Counted from the stretch's first letter, positions 25,515 to 34,906 are shown. The stretch is DNA of 64,000 nucleotides from Streptomyces sp. GQFP (GCF_021545335.1 NZ_CP089312.1:8184001-8248000), one strand, 5' to 3'. The notes: generated from the sequence alone by a model not told the origin. Program-made: numbers and translations.

Positions 25515-26048
25515 TACGCATACCTCCCAGCATCGTGATGTCCGATCACCTGGCCCCCTTCGCCCTGTGAGCGGCTTTCCCGCCCGCCTTGGCAGGTCGT
25601 TACTCCTGCGACTACTACGGGGCCTCCGTCACCATGGGGCTCGCGCCCTTTAGGTGATCCCATGTTCATCTCTGTTGTACGTATCTAGCGCGACTTAGGC
25701 GCCCCACTCATCTCCTTTAATTCCCTCACTGGGAATCATTCCGCGACCCGAAGGGTGCGATGGATATGCAATTACTCCACCGCAGGGTGCGGCGCCGGTG
25801 ACAAGTGCAGATTTCCGGCGGATGTTACACATTGCATCCTTTGGAGATTGGGGTTCAGGCAGTACAGCTTTCGCCATATCGCGCGGGTCCCTCAGCGCCT
25901 CGCTTCCGCACTTGAACACGAGCGCTGATTTTCTGGCATGCTACGGTCCCCTTTTCCTTTCGGATCCAGGTAAGCCATCGGACCCAGGAACCTCCCTTCA
26001 GTTCCTCCCGGTTGGACCGGGGATACAACAGAGCGCCTCATGGCGCAC

Positions 26049-26241
26049 TGGCATTGGTGACCAACTCGGAGACGACCAGCGTCGCGGGTTCGATCATCGA
26101 GGGCAGATCCCACAGGCGTAGATGGGCGGCGGTGATCCTCCGTATGTGCCGGACGCGGGAGTAGGCGGGGACGAAATCCACCTTGAAGGCATGGAGCACG
26201 GCTGGCTCTGTGGCCGACAGGGCTTGTGAGGTGTTGCGCAT
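26049..26241 (-). CDS. ATP-binding (HATPase, RsbW-like) protein, exon 1
   Basis: The 5' exon of the intron-split gene. ATG 26241 has GAGGG at 4-5 nt. It encodes the N-terminal half: 'FVPAYSRVRHIRRITAAHL' then 'LWDLPSMIEPATLVVSELVT', ending in the conserved Asn of the HATPase N-box ('SELVTNA'). The last base (26049) is the first base of a split codon completed by exon 2. The promoter faces the divergent XRE gene. Unspliced, translation would stop three codons into the intron, leaving an inactive half-protein. Confidence 0.8.
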
Positions 26242-26544
26242 GGTGCCCTCGCATCGTCGCTGGTGGTTTGGGTGCTGCCCGCCGTACGGCCCCGAAGCCT
26301 CGTTCGGGCCCGCCCAGTGCACCCCGAGACGGCCGATCTCGATCAGTGCGCTCAACCACCGTGCCTCGTGTGCGATTTGCTGTGCAAGCACAATTGGGGT
26401 GAGGGTAAAATTGGCACATGCCCGAACATGGGCAGGGGGTTGTTCAGTGGGATGCAGAGGGTGGCGCACTCAGGGACAGACCCCCCGACGGCACTGAGCA
26501 CAGGGCACGTTGAGCACCGGCAGGGTTGGGGAGAGGATCACGGA

Positions 26545-27414
26545 GTGGCAGCAAAGCGCGGAGCGACCTTCCGGCGCAGGGAGTTGGGCAAGGAGCTGCG
26601 CAAGCTCAGGGACAGGAAGGGCGAGACGCTTCAGGAGGTGGCCAAGGCGCTCGGCTTCTCCCACACGAAGCTCGCGCGAGTGGAGATCGGCGAGAACGAC
26701 CTGCCACGTGTGAGTGACCTCGAAGGCCTCATCGACCACCTCGACATCGACCTCCCCCGTGAGGACCGGGAGTTGCTGCTCCAGCTGCACAGGGAGTCGT
26801 TGAGCAAGGAGCCGTGGATGCCGTACAAGGCGTTCATGCCGTCGAGGATGCCGACGTTCCGCGGCCTGGAGCAGGACGCGAAGGTGATGCGCGCCTGGCA
26901 GCCGGCCTTCGTCTTCGGCCTGTTCCAGACGGAGGACTACGCCAACGCTCTGTACCGGATCGCGAAGCCGGTCGACGAGACGACGAGCGAGTACGTCGAA
27001 CAGAACGTCCGGCTGAGGCTGGAGCGGAAGGAGCTGATCACCCGCTCGGAAGAGCCTCTGGAACTACGCGTCATCATGGACGAGGCAGCGGTCCGACGGA
27101 TGGTGGGTGGCCCCGAGGTGATGCGCCCCCAGTACGAGGAGATCGTGAAGCTGGGCGAGTTGGAGAACGTGACCGTCCAGATCCTGCCTCACGACGTCGT
27201 GACGTACCGCACGGAATCCAACTTCATTCTGCTGGACTTCTCCGAGACACTCGACCCTGTGGTGGAGGTCGACATGTGGAACACGATCAGCGTCTCAGAC
27301 GAGCGGCGGGAAGTTCAGAGGAACATCCGCCGCTTCGACGCCATGCGCGACAGCGCCCTGCCCCCGGCTCGCACAGCCGGCTTCCTGGAAGCACTAGCAC
27401 GAGAGTGGACATAG
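26545..27414 (+). CDS. XRE-family regulator with DUF5753 (WhiJ/AbaA-type)
   Basis: A 289-aa protein. The N-terminal lambda-repressor-type HTH covers residues ~12-68 ('LGKELRKLRDRKGETLQEVA' then 'KALGFSHTKLARVEIGEND'). A DUF5753 effector-sensing region follows ('MRAWQPAFVFGLFQTEDYAN', 'LRVIMDEAAVRRMVGG', 'VTVQILPHD'). GTG 26545 has GGAGAGG at 8 nt. With the adjacent DUF397 gene and divergent ATP-binding gene it forms the three-part locus typical of WhiJ/AbaA systems that influence development and antibiotic production in Streptomyces. Confidence 0.92.
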   Translation: MAAKRGATFRRRELGKELRKLRDRKGETLQEVAKALGFSHTKLARVEIGENDLPRVSDLEGLIDHLDIDLPREDRELLLQLHRESLSKEPWMPYKAFMPSRMPTFRGLEQDAKVMRAWQPAFVFGLFQTEDYANALYRIAKPVDETTSEYVEQNVRLRLERKELITRSEEPLELRVIMDEAAVRRMVGGPEVMRPQYEEIVKLGELENVTVQILPHDVVTYRTESNFILLDFSETLDPVVEVDMWNTISVSDERREVQRNIRRFDAMRDSALPPARTAGFLEALAREWT

Positions 27415-27653
27415 CCATCATTACCAAGATCACGACACTTGAAGTGGCCGACGAATCCGCCTGGTTCAAGTCCTCGTACAGCAACGACTCGGGTGGCGCG
27501 TGCGTCGAGATAGCGGCATGCGCCGACCACGTCGGCATCCGCGACTCCAAGGACAGAACCGGCCCCGCACTCGTCGTGCCGACTGCGGCCTGGTCCTCGT
27601 TCGTCGGGCTCGTGCACACCGGGGATGTCGGCTTCGGCGCGTATCCAGTGTGA
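27405..27653 (+). CDS. DUF397 protein
   Basis: An 82-aa protein with the DUF397 core 'WFKSSYSNDSGGACVEIA' and 'GIRDSKDRTGPALVV' then 'PTAAWSSFVGLV'. GTG 27405 overlaps the XRE gene end by 10 bp, indicating translational coupling. DUF397 proteins pair with and antagonise or tune the neighbouring DUF5753 regulator; they resemble the small partner of a toxin-antitoxin-like module. A terminator follows at 27668. Confidence 0.9.
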   Translation: MDIAIITKITTLEVADESAWFKSSYSNDSGGACVEIAACADHVGIRDSKDRTGPALVVPTAAWSSFVGLVHTGDVGFGAYPV

Positions 27654-27667
27654 TGACACCTGGTGGC

Positions 27668-27698
27668 CCGACGGCGCCGCAACTCAAGGCGCCGTCGG
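27668..27698 (+). terminator. Hairpin terminator after DUF397
   Basis: 11-bp perfect arms (CCGACGGCGCC and its complement) with a 9-nt loop, 15 bp after the stop. Confidence 0.8.
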
Positions 27699-28153
27699 CG
27701 GGAGTCGAGCTACGGCGGGAAGCGGCGAGGGGCGATGCGTCAAGGTTGCCGACACGAATGAATCATGAAAAGTGGCTTGCCCCCAGTCGGCGCCTAGGAG
27801 AATCGGACCTCTTCGTAGAGTCGCACCAATCGTCTGGCGGGCGTACCCGGCGTGGTTGGCAGCGGGGAGGCAGCGCGGTTCCTCGAAGTTGAGTGTTGCA
27901 GCCCGATCAGCCTCGAAGACCTACTGATTCACCGAAAAAATCTTCTCAACTGCCTTCTACCAGAGCCGAGTTGTTGGTAGGCGAAGACGCGGCCAAGGGC
28001 GGCTTCTACTCAACGTGCCGGTGGGTAAGTATGCGCAGAGCCGGAGGCGCGATGGCGTGGTTCGAGTGTGAGATCAGGCCGCAGCGGCCGAATTTACTCT
28101 GTTGACATGCTCTTGATCGGTAAAGCTACAGTCCCTGAGTCTTTGAGGATCTT
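27699..28153. other. Gene-free stretch upstream of the RHS gene
   Basis: No supported gene is seen; a 70-codon TTG-initiated frame at 27893-28105 lacks a ribosome-binding site and any family match. The region is AT-richer than its neighbours. TTGACA at 28102-28107 with TACAGT at 28127-28132 (19-nt spacing) is a possible but poorly spaced promoter for the RHS gene. Confidence 0.4.
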
Positions 28154-31100
28154 ATGACTCTCATGTGGAAACGGGGATGTGTAGTGACTTTGCCTGTACG
28201 GCGTCGAATAAGACCGGTGCTTCCGGCCGCTGTCCGGACTTTCGTTGTTCTCTTGACGTTCTTTGCGCTCCTGGGAGGGGGCGCTCTGTCGGCGGGCCCG
28301 GTGGCGGCAGCCGACGGGGACTCCGTCGACACGGGGCGCCCGGCGGCTCGGATGTCGAAGCCCCTCAAGCCTGTGAAGGCGATGACCGCCAAGCAGCGTG
28401 AGGCGCAGGTCAAACGCGATGAGCAACTCTCGGTGATGCGCCCCGCTTTGCGGCACAGCAAGTCGGTGCAGCAGGCGCTGAGTGGTGCAGTCGACGAGAG
28501 CCGTGACTCGGTTCTGACCGCTGACGGTGAGCTCGAGCTTTCCACGGCGGCGGCCCCGGCGGCAGCCGAGGATCTCCCGGCCTTCGAGGGGGCGCTCTGG
28601 GGTGATACCTACATTGTCAACGATGAGTCCCAGCTTGATCCCGCCGGAGTGGCGACGGCTCTGAAGGCGAATCCGCCGGTCAGCCCCCAGGTGTACCCGA
28701 ATTTCCGGCCGGGCCGAACAACGTGGTCCGTGGAGGCGGGATGGACCGAGAGTACGAACATTCCGCCAGTCATGCTGCGTATCCAGCTGTACCGGGCGTC
28801 GGACAACCAGTTGGTGGCTACCCGGTTGACGAGCCGGACCACCATGTCCAGCGCGGAGACCAACGGCCTGTGCGTACGTTGGGTATCGGGCAGCAGCGCG
28901 CCTGCGACGTGTGTCTGGTCCCTTCGCGATGGGCTGCTCGTCGGGAAGGCGGGCACGGTCTACTACGCGAAGCTCTCCTACGCGACGGAGATGACCAACC
29001 ACTTCTACCAGGTTCCGGACCAGACGAAGCCGACCTACCGTGAGTACTGGCTGCCGACCAAGTGGACCACGGCGGTCACTTCTCCCGGCGCCCCGGTGGT
29101 CTACACGCCTGGCATCGGTGAGAGCCTGTCCGGCTGGTGCACTTGCTGGTACCAGGTTCGGATCGCCGACCCGGTGAACACGGCCACGGGCGCGGTCACG
29201 GAAACCGTCACGGACGCGGTCATGTCCGGAAGAGGGCTTCCGTTGGCCCTTTCGCGGTCCTACTCGTCGGCCGCTACCGATACGGGCGGGCTGCTGGGCA
29301 AGGGGTGGAAGTTGCCGTTCGAGGCTGGCCTGACGATGGCCGCCAGTACGGTCACCCTGGCCGAACCGGACGGCGCCAAGGTCGAGTTCGCGAAGCAGAG
29401 TGACGGTACCTTCACGGCACCCAAGCCGGTGCGTTACGTGCTTACCCAGACGAGCAGCGGCTTCACGGTGACCAACGCCGATCACACGAGCCGTGTCTTC
29501 AACTCCTCGGGCCGCATGACCGGCTGGCTCGACGGAGCCGGGCAGGGATTGGCGCTCAGCTACTCGGACACCAAGCTCACGAAGATTACGAATGCCGCTG
29601 GCCGGGACGCCACGTTCGATGTCGACGCGGCCACAGGCCGGCTCAACTCCGTGACACTGTCCGACGGCCGCAAGGTGGCCTATGGCTACGAGGCCGGTCA
29701 GTTGGCGAGGGTTACCGGCACTGACGGCGGCGTGACCCAGTACACGTACACCGGTGGGCGGCTGGCCACGGTCGTCGATCCCAGAGGCAACACCGTCACC
29801 CAGAACACCTATGACGAGACCACCGGGCGCATACGCAGCCAGGTCGATGCCAACGGCGGTACCTTCAGCTTCACTTGGAGGGCTGCCACGGACGCTCCGG
29901 CCGGTTCTGGCGAGTCGAATGTGACCGACCCGGCGGGAGGCATCTGGACGGACGTCTACGAGGCTGGTGTCCTCATGCGCAGTTACCGTCCGGAGGGCGG
30001 CGGCACCGACCGCGTCTACGACCAGAATCTCAACCCCACGGCCGAGTACGACGCCAACTCCAACAAGATCTCGCGGACGTTCGACGCTCGTGGCAACCTC
30101 GCCTCTCAGGTGACAGGTGGGGTGACGGAAAAGATTTCCTTCGACACCTCCGACCGCCTCAAGTCCGTGACGAACGGCCGCGGTTACAGCACGTCGTACG
30201 AGTACGACGGCAGCGGTGACCGAGTAAAGACCGCTACAGGTCCGGCAGGCACCACCGCGTACACCTACACAGCCAACGGACAGATCGAGACGGAGACCGC
30301 GCCGGGTGGTGGCATCACCCGCTACAGCTACACCGGCGCAGGCCTTGTGGAATCGGTGACGACCCCGGGAGGGGGGAAGACGACCTACGGGTATGACGGC
30401 GCCGACCGCTTGAAAACCGAGACGGATCCGCGGGGAAACGTGGCAGGGGCCAACCCGGCTGAGTACACCACTCGCTACGACTACGATGCCCAAGGGCGCC
30501 TGTCGAAGACCACGGATCCGGAGAGCCTCACCACCGGGTACGGCTACGACGACAACGGCAACGTCAAGACTGTCACCGACGCGCTGGGGCAGATCACCTC
30601 GTACGAGTACAACAAGGCGAACCAGCCGATCAAGGTCACCGGCTCTGACGGCAAGTACTCCACGATGGAGTATGACGCCCGAGGCAATCAGACGGCTGCC
30701 GTGGACGAAACCGGTCGTCGGACAACCTACGGCTACGACGGTGCCGGTCGCCGCTCCTCAATGACAACGCCGCGTGGCAATGTCGCCGGTGCCGACGCCA
30801 CGAAGTACACCACCACGTACGGCTACGACGACAACGGCAACCTCATCAAGTCCGTCGACCCGACGGGCGCCGTGACCAGCACCGAGTACGACGCCTTCGA
30901 CCAGCCGACCAAGGTCACCGACCCGCTGAGCCACGTGACGCTGACCGGCTACGACGCCAACGGAAACGTCGCCCAGATCACCGACCCGTTGAACAAGGTC
31001 ACCAAGTACGCCTACACGTCTGCGGATCTCCTTGCGACAGTGACCGACCCGTTGAACAAGGTCACCACTTACGGGTACGACACCGACGGCAACCGCACCT

Positions 31101-33631
31101 CGGAAACGTCCCCGATCGGACGCAAGCAGACCTGGGCCTACGACGCCGACGGCTTGCTGGTGGCGCAGACTGACCCCCGCGGCTACTTCACCGGCAACAC
31201 AGCCTCGGACTACACCACCCGATATGGCTATGACGCCGCAGGCAACCAGACCAGTGTCACCGATCCATACGGCCGACGGCAGACGCGTGAATACGACAAC
31301 CTCGGCCAACTGTCCGCTTCACAGGACGCGAGTGGCCGTCGCACCACCTATGGTTACGACTCCCTCGGGCGCATCAAGACGGTCACCGCCCCCGATGAAG
31401 GCACCACCGCATACACCTACGACACATCCGGCAACGTACGCACCCGTACTGACGCCAACCAGCACACCACCACGTACAGCTACGACTCCGCCCACCGTTT
31501 GACGTCGGTCGTGGACCCGCTCAACCGCAGTGTCGGTTATCGCTACGACGCCGACGGCAACCTGGACCAGACGACGAACGCCCGTGGCACCGTCGCGACG
31601 AAGACCTACGACGCGCTGAACCGGCTCACGGGTACCACGTACAGCGACTCGACCCCGGCGACGTCCATCGCCTACGACGCGGCTGGCAACCGCCGCCAGA
31701 CGGTCGACGCCACGGGTACCAGCACCTTCGTGTACGACGCCGTCGACAGGCTGAAGACCGTCACCCTGCCGACCGGCAAGACCTTCGCCTACGGCTACGA
31801 CGACGCCGGACACCTGACGAGCCGGACCAACCCGGACGGCCAGCAGACCACCTACACCTACAACTCCGACGGCGACCGCCTCACGGCCACAACCAACAGC
31901 CTCAAGACGACTTACGCCCACGCATTCCCGGGCCTCCTGACCGGAGTCACCCTCCCCAACGGATACGCCGAGTCCAGGACCTACGACCGCGCCCTGATGC
32001 TCACCGACATCGTCAGCTCGAACAGCACCAAGACCTTGTCGTCCTGGCACGGGGTGCTCGACGGGGACGGCCGACCGCAGCGGGTCGACCAGGTACGGAA
32101 CAACAACACCGGCAGCACCACAGCCAAGTCGGAGTACTACACCTACGACGAGACCGGCCGACTGAAGGGCGACTGCTCTTCCACCACCAAGGCCGACACC
32201 TGCCCGTCCGGTTCACCGACCACGACCTACAGCTACGACAAGGTCGGCAACCGCCTGACACAGACCGGCCCCGGAGGCACCACCAGCTACTTCTACGACG
32301 CTGCGGACCAGCTCACCAAGGCAGTCACCGGCACCAGCACCACCAACTACAGCCACGATGCCGACGGCAACCGAACCACCGACGGAATCGACACCTTCGC
32401 CTACGACGCCGCCAACCGGCTGAAGTCGAAGGAAACGACCACCTACACGTACGACGTCGACGGCAACCGCGCCACCGCGGTCAATGGCGGTACCACCAGG
32501 TCGTACACCTGGGACATCAACAACGAACTCCCGCTGCTGGCAGGGGAAAGCACTGGCTCTGGCGGCTGGTCGGCCGCCTACACCTACAACGAGCTCGGCC
32601 AGATCGAATCCACCAAGCAGCCTCAAGGCACCTTCTACTACCACCACGATCTGATCGGCTCGGTCACCGACCTCACCAACTCCACCGGCAGGGAGGTCGC
32701 CAACTACACCTTCGGACCATTCGGCGAGAACCCCACGAACCTGAACCTCGGTGCGGAGGACGCACCAAGCAACCGCTTCGGATTCACGGGCGAGTACACC
32801 GACCAGACCATCCGGAACGACTACGACGCGGTCGCCACCAGCATCAACCTGCGGGCCCGCACCTACGACCCGAACACAGGCCGCTTCACCAGCCGCGACC
32901 CGTACGTCCCGGACGAGAGCACGCCCTACACGCAGTCCTACGCCTACGTGGAGAACGCGCCGACCAGCCGCACCGACCCGAGCGGCATGTGCAGCATCAC
33001 GACGCAGTTGAAGGATCTGTTCACAGGCAAATGGGGCTGGGGCAGCAACTGCGTTCAGGAAGACCGCGAGACTGCGACACAGCACCCGGCGGTTCAGTCG
33101 GCGAAGGCCATCTCCGACAAGGTCACCAGGGGAGCCGTCGAGGCAACGGGCCAGGCTAGCCTCGGCCTGCTCGATGGCTTCACCTTCGGAGGGTTCAGCT
33201 ACTTCACCGGAGCCGACGTCACCTGCCGGCCGGCGTACAACTTCGGCCTCTACTCGAGTATGGTTCCCTTCCCGATCGGAGGCAGCGGAAAGCGTCTGGC
33301 GGCCGAGGGTGCGGGAATTTACCTCATCCCCAAGGCGATAAACTTGCCGTCCTGGAAGGTTGTCGCGGTAGATATGGTTCATGTGATTAGGAATCATACG
33401 GCCGGTGGCGCGGTTTACAAGCAAAGTGGCAAAAAGACAAAATTCCCCGACTATATGTCGGCAAAAAAGATCGAGTCGACCATCATGACGGCTTATCGTT
33501 TTGCCGTGACTGCTGGTCCGTCCCAAGGGGAAAGAGTGTTCCTCCGCGGTATGGCCGAAGGGCTGGAGATTGAGATGTGGTTGAACAAGAGCACAAAGTT
33601 GATCGAGACGGCATATCCGGTCTGGAGATAG
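28154..33631 (+). CDS. Secreted RHS/YD-repeat polymorphic toxin
   Basis: An 1825-aa protein. A signal peptide lies near residues 15-52 ('LLTFFALLGGGALSAGPVAA'). An N-terminal carbohydrate-binding-like region precedes a DUF6531-like start ('DPVNTATGAVTETVTDAVMS'). About 30 YD repeats ('YGYDDNGN', 'YEYDGSGD') form the cocoon shell, closed by the RHS core 'GRFTSRDPY' with 'ENAPTSRTDPSG'. The last ~210 residues are the variable toxin tip, lower in G+C. Its end ('VHVIRNHTAGG', 'KKTKFPDYMSAKKIESTI', 'EIEMWLNKSTKLIETAYP') resembles EndoU/BECR-fold RNase toxins; this assignment is tentative. ATG 28154 has GAGG upstream. The next gene is its probable immunity partner. Confidence 0.9.
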   Translation: MTLMWKRGCVVTLPVRRRIRPVLPAAVRTFVVLLTFFALLGGGALSAGPVAAADGDSVDTGRPAARMSKPLKPVKAMTAKQREAQVKRDEQLSVMRPALRHSKSVQQALSGAVDESRDSVLTADGELELSTAAAPAAAEDLPAFEGALWGDTYIVNDESQLDPAGVATALKANPPVSPQVYPNFRPGRTTWSVEAGWTESTNIPPVMLRIQLYRASDNQLVATRLTSRTTMSSAETNGLCVRWVSGSSAPATCVWSLRDGLLVGKAGTVYYAKLSYATEMTNHFYQVPDQTKPTYREYWLPTKWTTAVTSPGAPVVYTPGIGESLSGWCTCWYQVRIADPVNTATGAVTETVTDAVMSGRGLPLALSRSYSSAATDTGGLLGKGWKLPFEAGLTMAASTVTLAEPDGAKVEFAKQSDGTFTAPKPVRYVLTQTSSGFTVTNADHTSRVFNSSGRMTGWLDGAGQGLALSYSDTKLTKITNAAGRDATFDVDAATGRLNSVTLSDGRKVAYGYEAGQLARVTGTDGGVTQYTYTGGRLATVVDPRGNTVTQNTYDETTGRIRSQVDANGGTFSFTWRAATDAPAGSGESNVTDPAGGIWTDVYEAGVLMRSYRPEGGGTDRVYDQNLNPTAEYDANSNKISRTFDARGNLASQVTGGVTEKISFDTSDRLKSVTNGRGYSTSYEYDGSGDRVKTATGPAGTTAYTYTANGQIETETAPGGGITRYSYTGAGLVESVTTPGGGKTTYGYDGADRLKTETDPRGNVAGANPAEYTTRYDYDAQGRLSKTTDPESLTTGYGYDDNGNVKTVTDALGQITSYEYNKANQPIKVTGSDGKYSTMEYDARGNQTAAVDETGRRTTYGYDGAGRRSSMTTPRGNVAGADATKYTTTYGYDDNGNLIKSVDPTGAVTSTEYDAFDQPTKVTDPLSHVTLTGYDANGNVAQITDPLNKVTKYAYTSADLLATVTDPLNKVTTYGYDTDGNRTSETSPIGRKQTWAYDADGLLVAQTDPRGYFTGNTASDYTTRYGYDAAGNQTSVTDPYGRRQTREYDNLGQLSASQDASGRRTTYGYDSLGRIKTVTAPDEGTTAYTYDTSGNVRTRTDANQHTTTYSYDSAHRLTSVVDPLNRSVGYRYDADGNLDQTTNARGTVATKTYDALNRLTGTTYSDSTPATSIAYDAAGNRRQTVDATGTSTFVYDAVDRLKTVTLPTGKTFAYGYDDAGHLTSRTNPDGQQTTYTYNSDGDRLTATTNSLKTTYAHAFPGLLTGVTLPNGYAESRTYDRALMLTDIVSSNSTKTLSSWHGVLDGDGRPQRVDQVRNNNTGSTTAKSEYYTYDETGRLKGDCSSTTKADTCPSGSPTTTYSYDKVGNRLTQTGPGGTTSYFYDAADQLTKAVTGTSTTNYSHDADGNRTTDGIDTFAYDAANRLKSKETTTYTYDVDGNRATAVNGGTTRSYTWDINNELPLLAGESTGSGGWSAAYTYNELGQIESTKQPQGTFYYHHDLIGSVTDLTNSTGREVANYTFGPFGENPTNLNLGAEDAPSNRFGFTGEYTDQTIRNDYDAVATSINLRARTYDPNTGRFTSRDPYVPDESTPYTQSYAYVENAPTSRTDPSGMCSITTQLKDLFTGKWGWGSNCVQEDRETATQHPAVQSAKAISDKVTRGAVEATGQASLGLLDGFTFGGFSYFTGADVTCRPAYNFGLYSSMVPFPIGGSGKRLAAEGAGIYLIPKAINLPSWKVVAVDMVHVIRNHTAGGAVYKQSGKKTKFPDYMSAKKIESTIMTAYRFAVTAGPSQGERVFLRGMAEGLEIEMWLNKSTKLIETAYPVWR

Positions 33632-33633
33632 TC

Positions 33634-34065
33634 GTGGAGTTTTCCCTGCGCTGCGATTTTGAATCCCTAGAGATTTCCCGCTCCGAAGCCATCTGGGGAA
33701 GCGTGTGGATCGAATCCTGCGGCGAGGTATTTCCCGAGTTCGAGTGGAACGACATGCCGGTTGCCTTCACTTGCGAATTGGCCAGTGTGCTCGAGGCTGC
33801 CAGGGGAAAAAGCTTCCGGTCTGGGCGCGTGCGCTTCTTTGACGGCCCTTTTTGGGTGATGGTCGATTGCCCAGTACCCGGAGAGTGTGTGGTAACGCTC
33901 GGGGGATCGGGTGGGAGTAAAGCGCTGGCGATGATTCCCATGGGCAAGATTGTCGAGAGTGTACGCTCAATAGCCCGGGGGCTCCTTGAAGCCTGCCATT
34001 CGCGAGGGTGGGGCGGGAATCCGGATGTTATCCGCCTTGCAAACTGTTTGGAGTCCTTGAGATGA
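33634..34065 (+). CDS. Putative immunity protein of the RHS toxin
   Basis: A 143-aa cytoplasmic protein starting at GTG 33634, two bases after the RHS stop and with GGAGA inside the end of the toxin gene, so translation is coupled. It shares the lower G+C of the toxin tip. No family was recognised. Size, position and composition are those of a cognate immunity protein that protects the producer from the RHS tip. Confidence 0.65.
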   Translation: MEFSLRCDFESLEISRSEAIWGSVWIESCGEVFPEFEWNDMPVAFTCELASVLEAARGKSFRSGRVRFFDGPFWVMVDCPVPGECVVTLGGSGGSKALAMIPMGKIVESVRSIARGLLEACHSRGWGGNPDVIRLANCLESLR

Positions 34066-34881
34066 GGAAAACCCTTTCAGTGCTTGCGGCTGCGTGAGGG
34101 GTACGGTGCGCAGTGGAGGTGGCGGTCTCGGGGATCGAGATCGCCACCTTCGCGTATCAGGGTTCTGTGCCAGGTGGGACTCCGCCCGGCCGCCTCTACT
34201 CGCCGGTGGAGTTCACGTCGGTCTTCGCGTCAGTGCGATTGGGCTCTGGTTCGTGAGGTTGGCGGTGTCAACATGGGGGCGGGACTTCCGAAGATGTGAA
34301 CAGCGGCGGCTATAACGACAAGCTCACCCTGGCGACATCTCGCCTTACCAGGCTCAGCTTGGGCGATCCTGGAGGGTTTCGATGGTCGGATTGGTCGAAC
34401 TCCAAGTTTTTCTTCGCGTTTCAAACGAGCGAGCCCTGAATCGGTTAACCGCGTGAGTCATCCGTGGCTTCCCGTTGGAGCTTGGTGAAGGAAGAATCAA
34501 AAGTATTGGAAGGACGAAAAACTTCAGGACGTGCGGTTTCTGATTCTGCTGGAGGAAGGGGTGCAGCCCGGTGAGATGCTCTGCCGAGTGCTTGCCGTAG
34601 GTTGGGCAGTGGCAGGTCCCTGGACGGTTCTGAGCGTGGGGGAGCCGTTCATTGCAGGGTGGGAGTTCGTCGCCATTGCCGACCACCGAAGCGCGGACAT
34701 ATCAATCCCAGGGGTGAAGTGGATGAGGATCGCGCTCATTTCGGATTCCCCTGAGGCGTAGCCTCCTGGAGCCGATCGGGTTCGGCCGCCGCGTGACGGA
34801 CGTAGTCATGTGACGGAGCGACCGAAGCCCGGACCGTGTGTCTGGGCTGAGTCACTGGAGCTAAGAAGCCGTTGTAAGGGC
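34066..34881. other. Low-GC remnant region behind the RHS cassette
   Basis: It contains three short open segments resembling protein ends rather than whole genes: 34113-34256 ('GIEIATFAYQGSVPGG'), 34296-34439 ('VNSGGYNDKLTLATS', ending 'SKFFFAFQTSEP') and 34531-34761. None was identified. Their AT-rich codon use matches the toxin tip and immunity gene, so they may be decayed orphan tips or immunity genes displaced by earlier RHS recombination. Confidence 0.4.
34531..34761 (+). CDS. Hypothetical protein or gene fragment
   Basis: A 76-aa open frame from GTG 34531: 'FLILLEEGVQPGEMLCRVL' then a hydrophobic middle and 'WMRIALISDSPEA'. No ribosome-binding site is seen, and the in-frame region upstream runs back 14 codons to a stop. 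It may be the C-terminal part of a lost immunity-type gene. Confidence 0.3.
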   Translation: MRFLILLEEGVQPGEMLCRVLAVGWAVAGPWTVLSVGEPFIAGWEFVAIADHRSADISIPGVKWMRIALISDSPEA

Positions 34882-34904
34882 GGCGGGGCGAATCTCGCCC
34901 CGCC
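34882..34904 (-). terminator. nadE terminator hairpin
   Basis: 10-bp perfect arms (GGCGGGGCGA and complement) with a 3-nt loop, directly after the nadE stop on the minus strand. Confidence 0.75.
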
Positions 34905-34906
34905 CC

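Larger units (their letters stand above)
23584..26048 (-). mobile_element. Group II intron (complete, 2465 bp) with maturase
   Basis: The 5' end on the minus strand is GTGCG (consensus GUGYG) at 26048, and the 3' end is ...CCGGTAC at 23584 (consensus AY). It contains a reverse transcriptase ORF, then a domain V hairpin and a domain VI stem (GGCCACTGG/CCAGTGGCC) with an unpaired A about 8 nt from the end as candidate branch point. It is inserted in the N-box codons of an ATP-binding protein gene in the sense orientation, and precise removal restores the frame. The 0.5 kb between 25515 and 26048 would hold domains I-III. Confidence 0.92.

Noticed and set aside
27893..28105. 70-codon frame between DUF397 and the RHS gene
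   Set aside because: TTG start, no ribosome-binding site, no family and no coupling to a neighbour.
28102..28132. Strong sigma-70-type promoter of the RHS gene
   Set aside because: The -35-like TTGACA is good, but the -10-like TACAGT is 19 nt away and weak; only mentioned as possible.
28094..30493. 799-codon minus-strand frame opposite the RHS gene
   Set aside because: Antisense of YD repeats, whose codon bias keeps the reverse frame open; no signals of its own.
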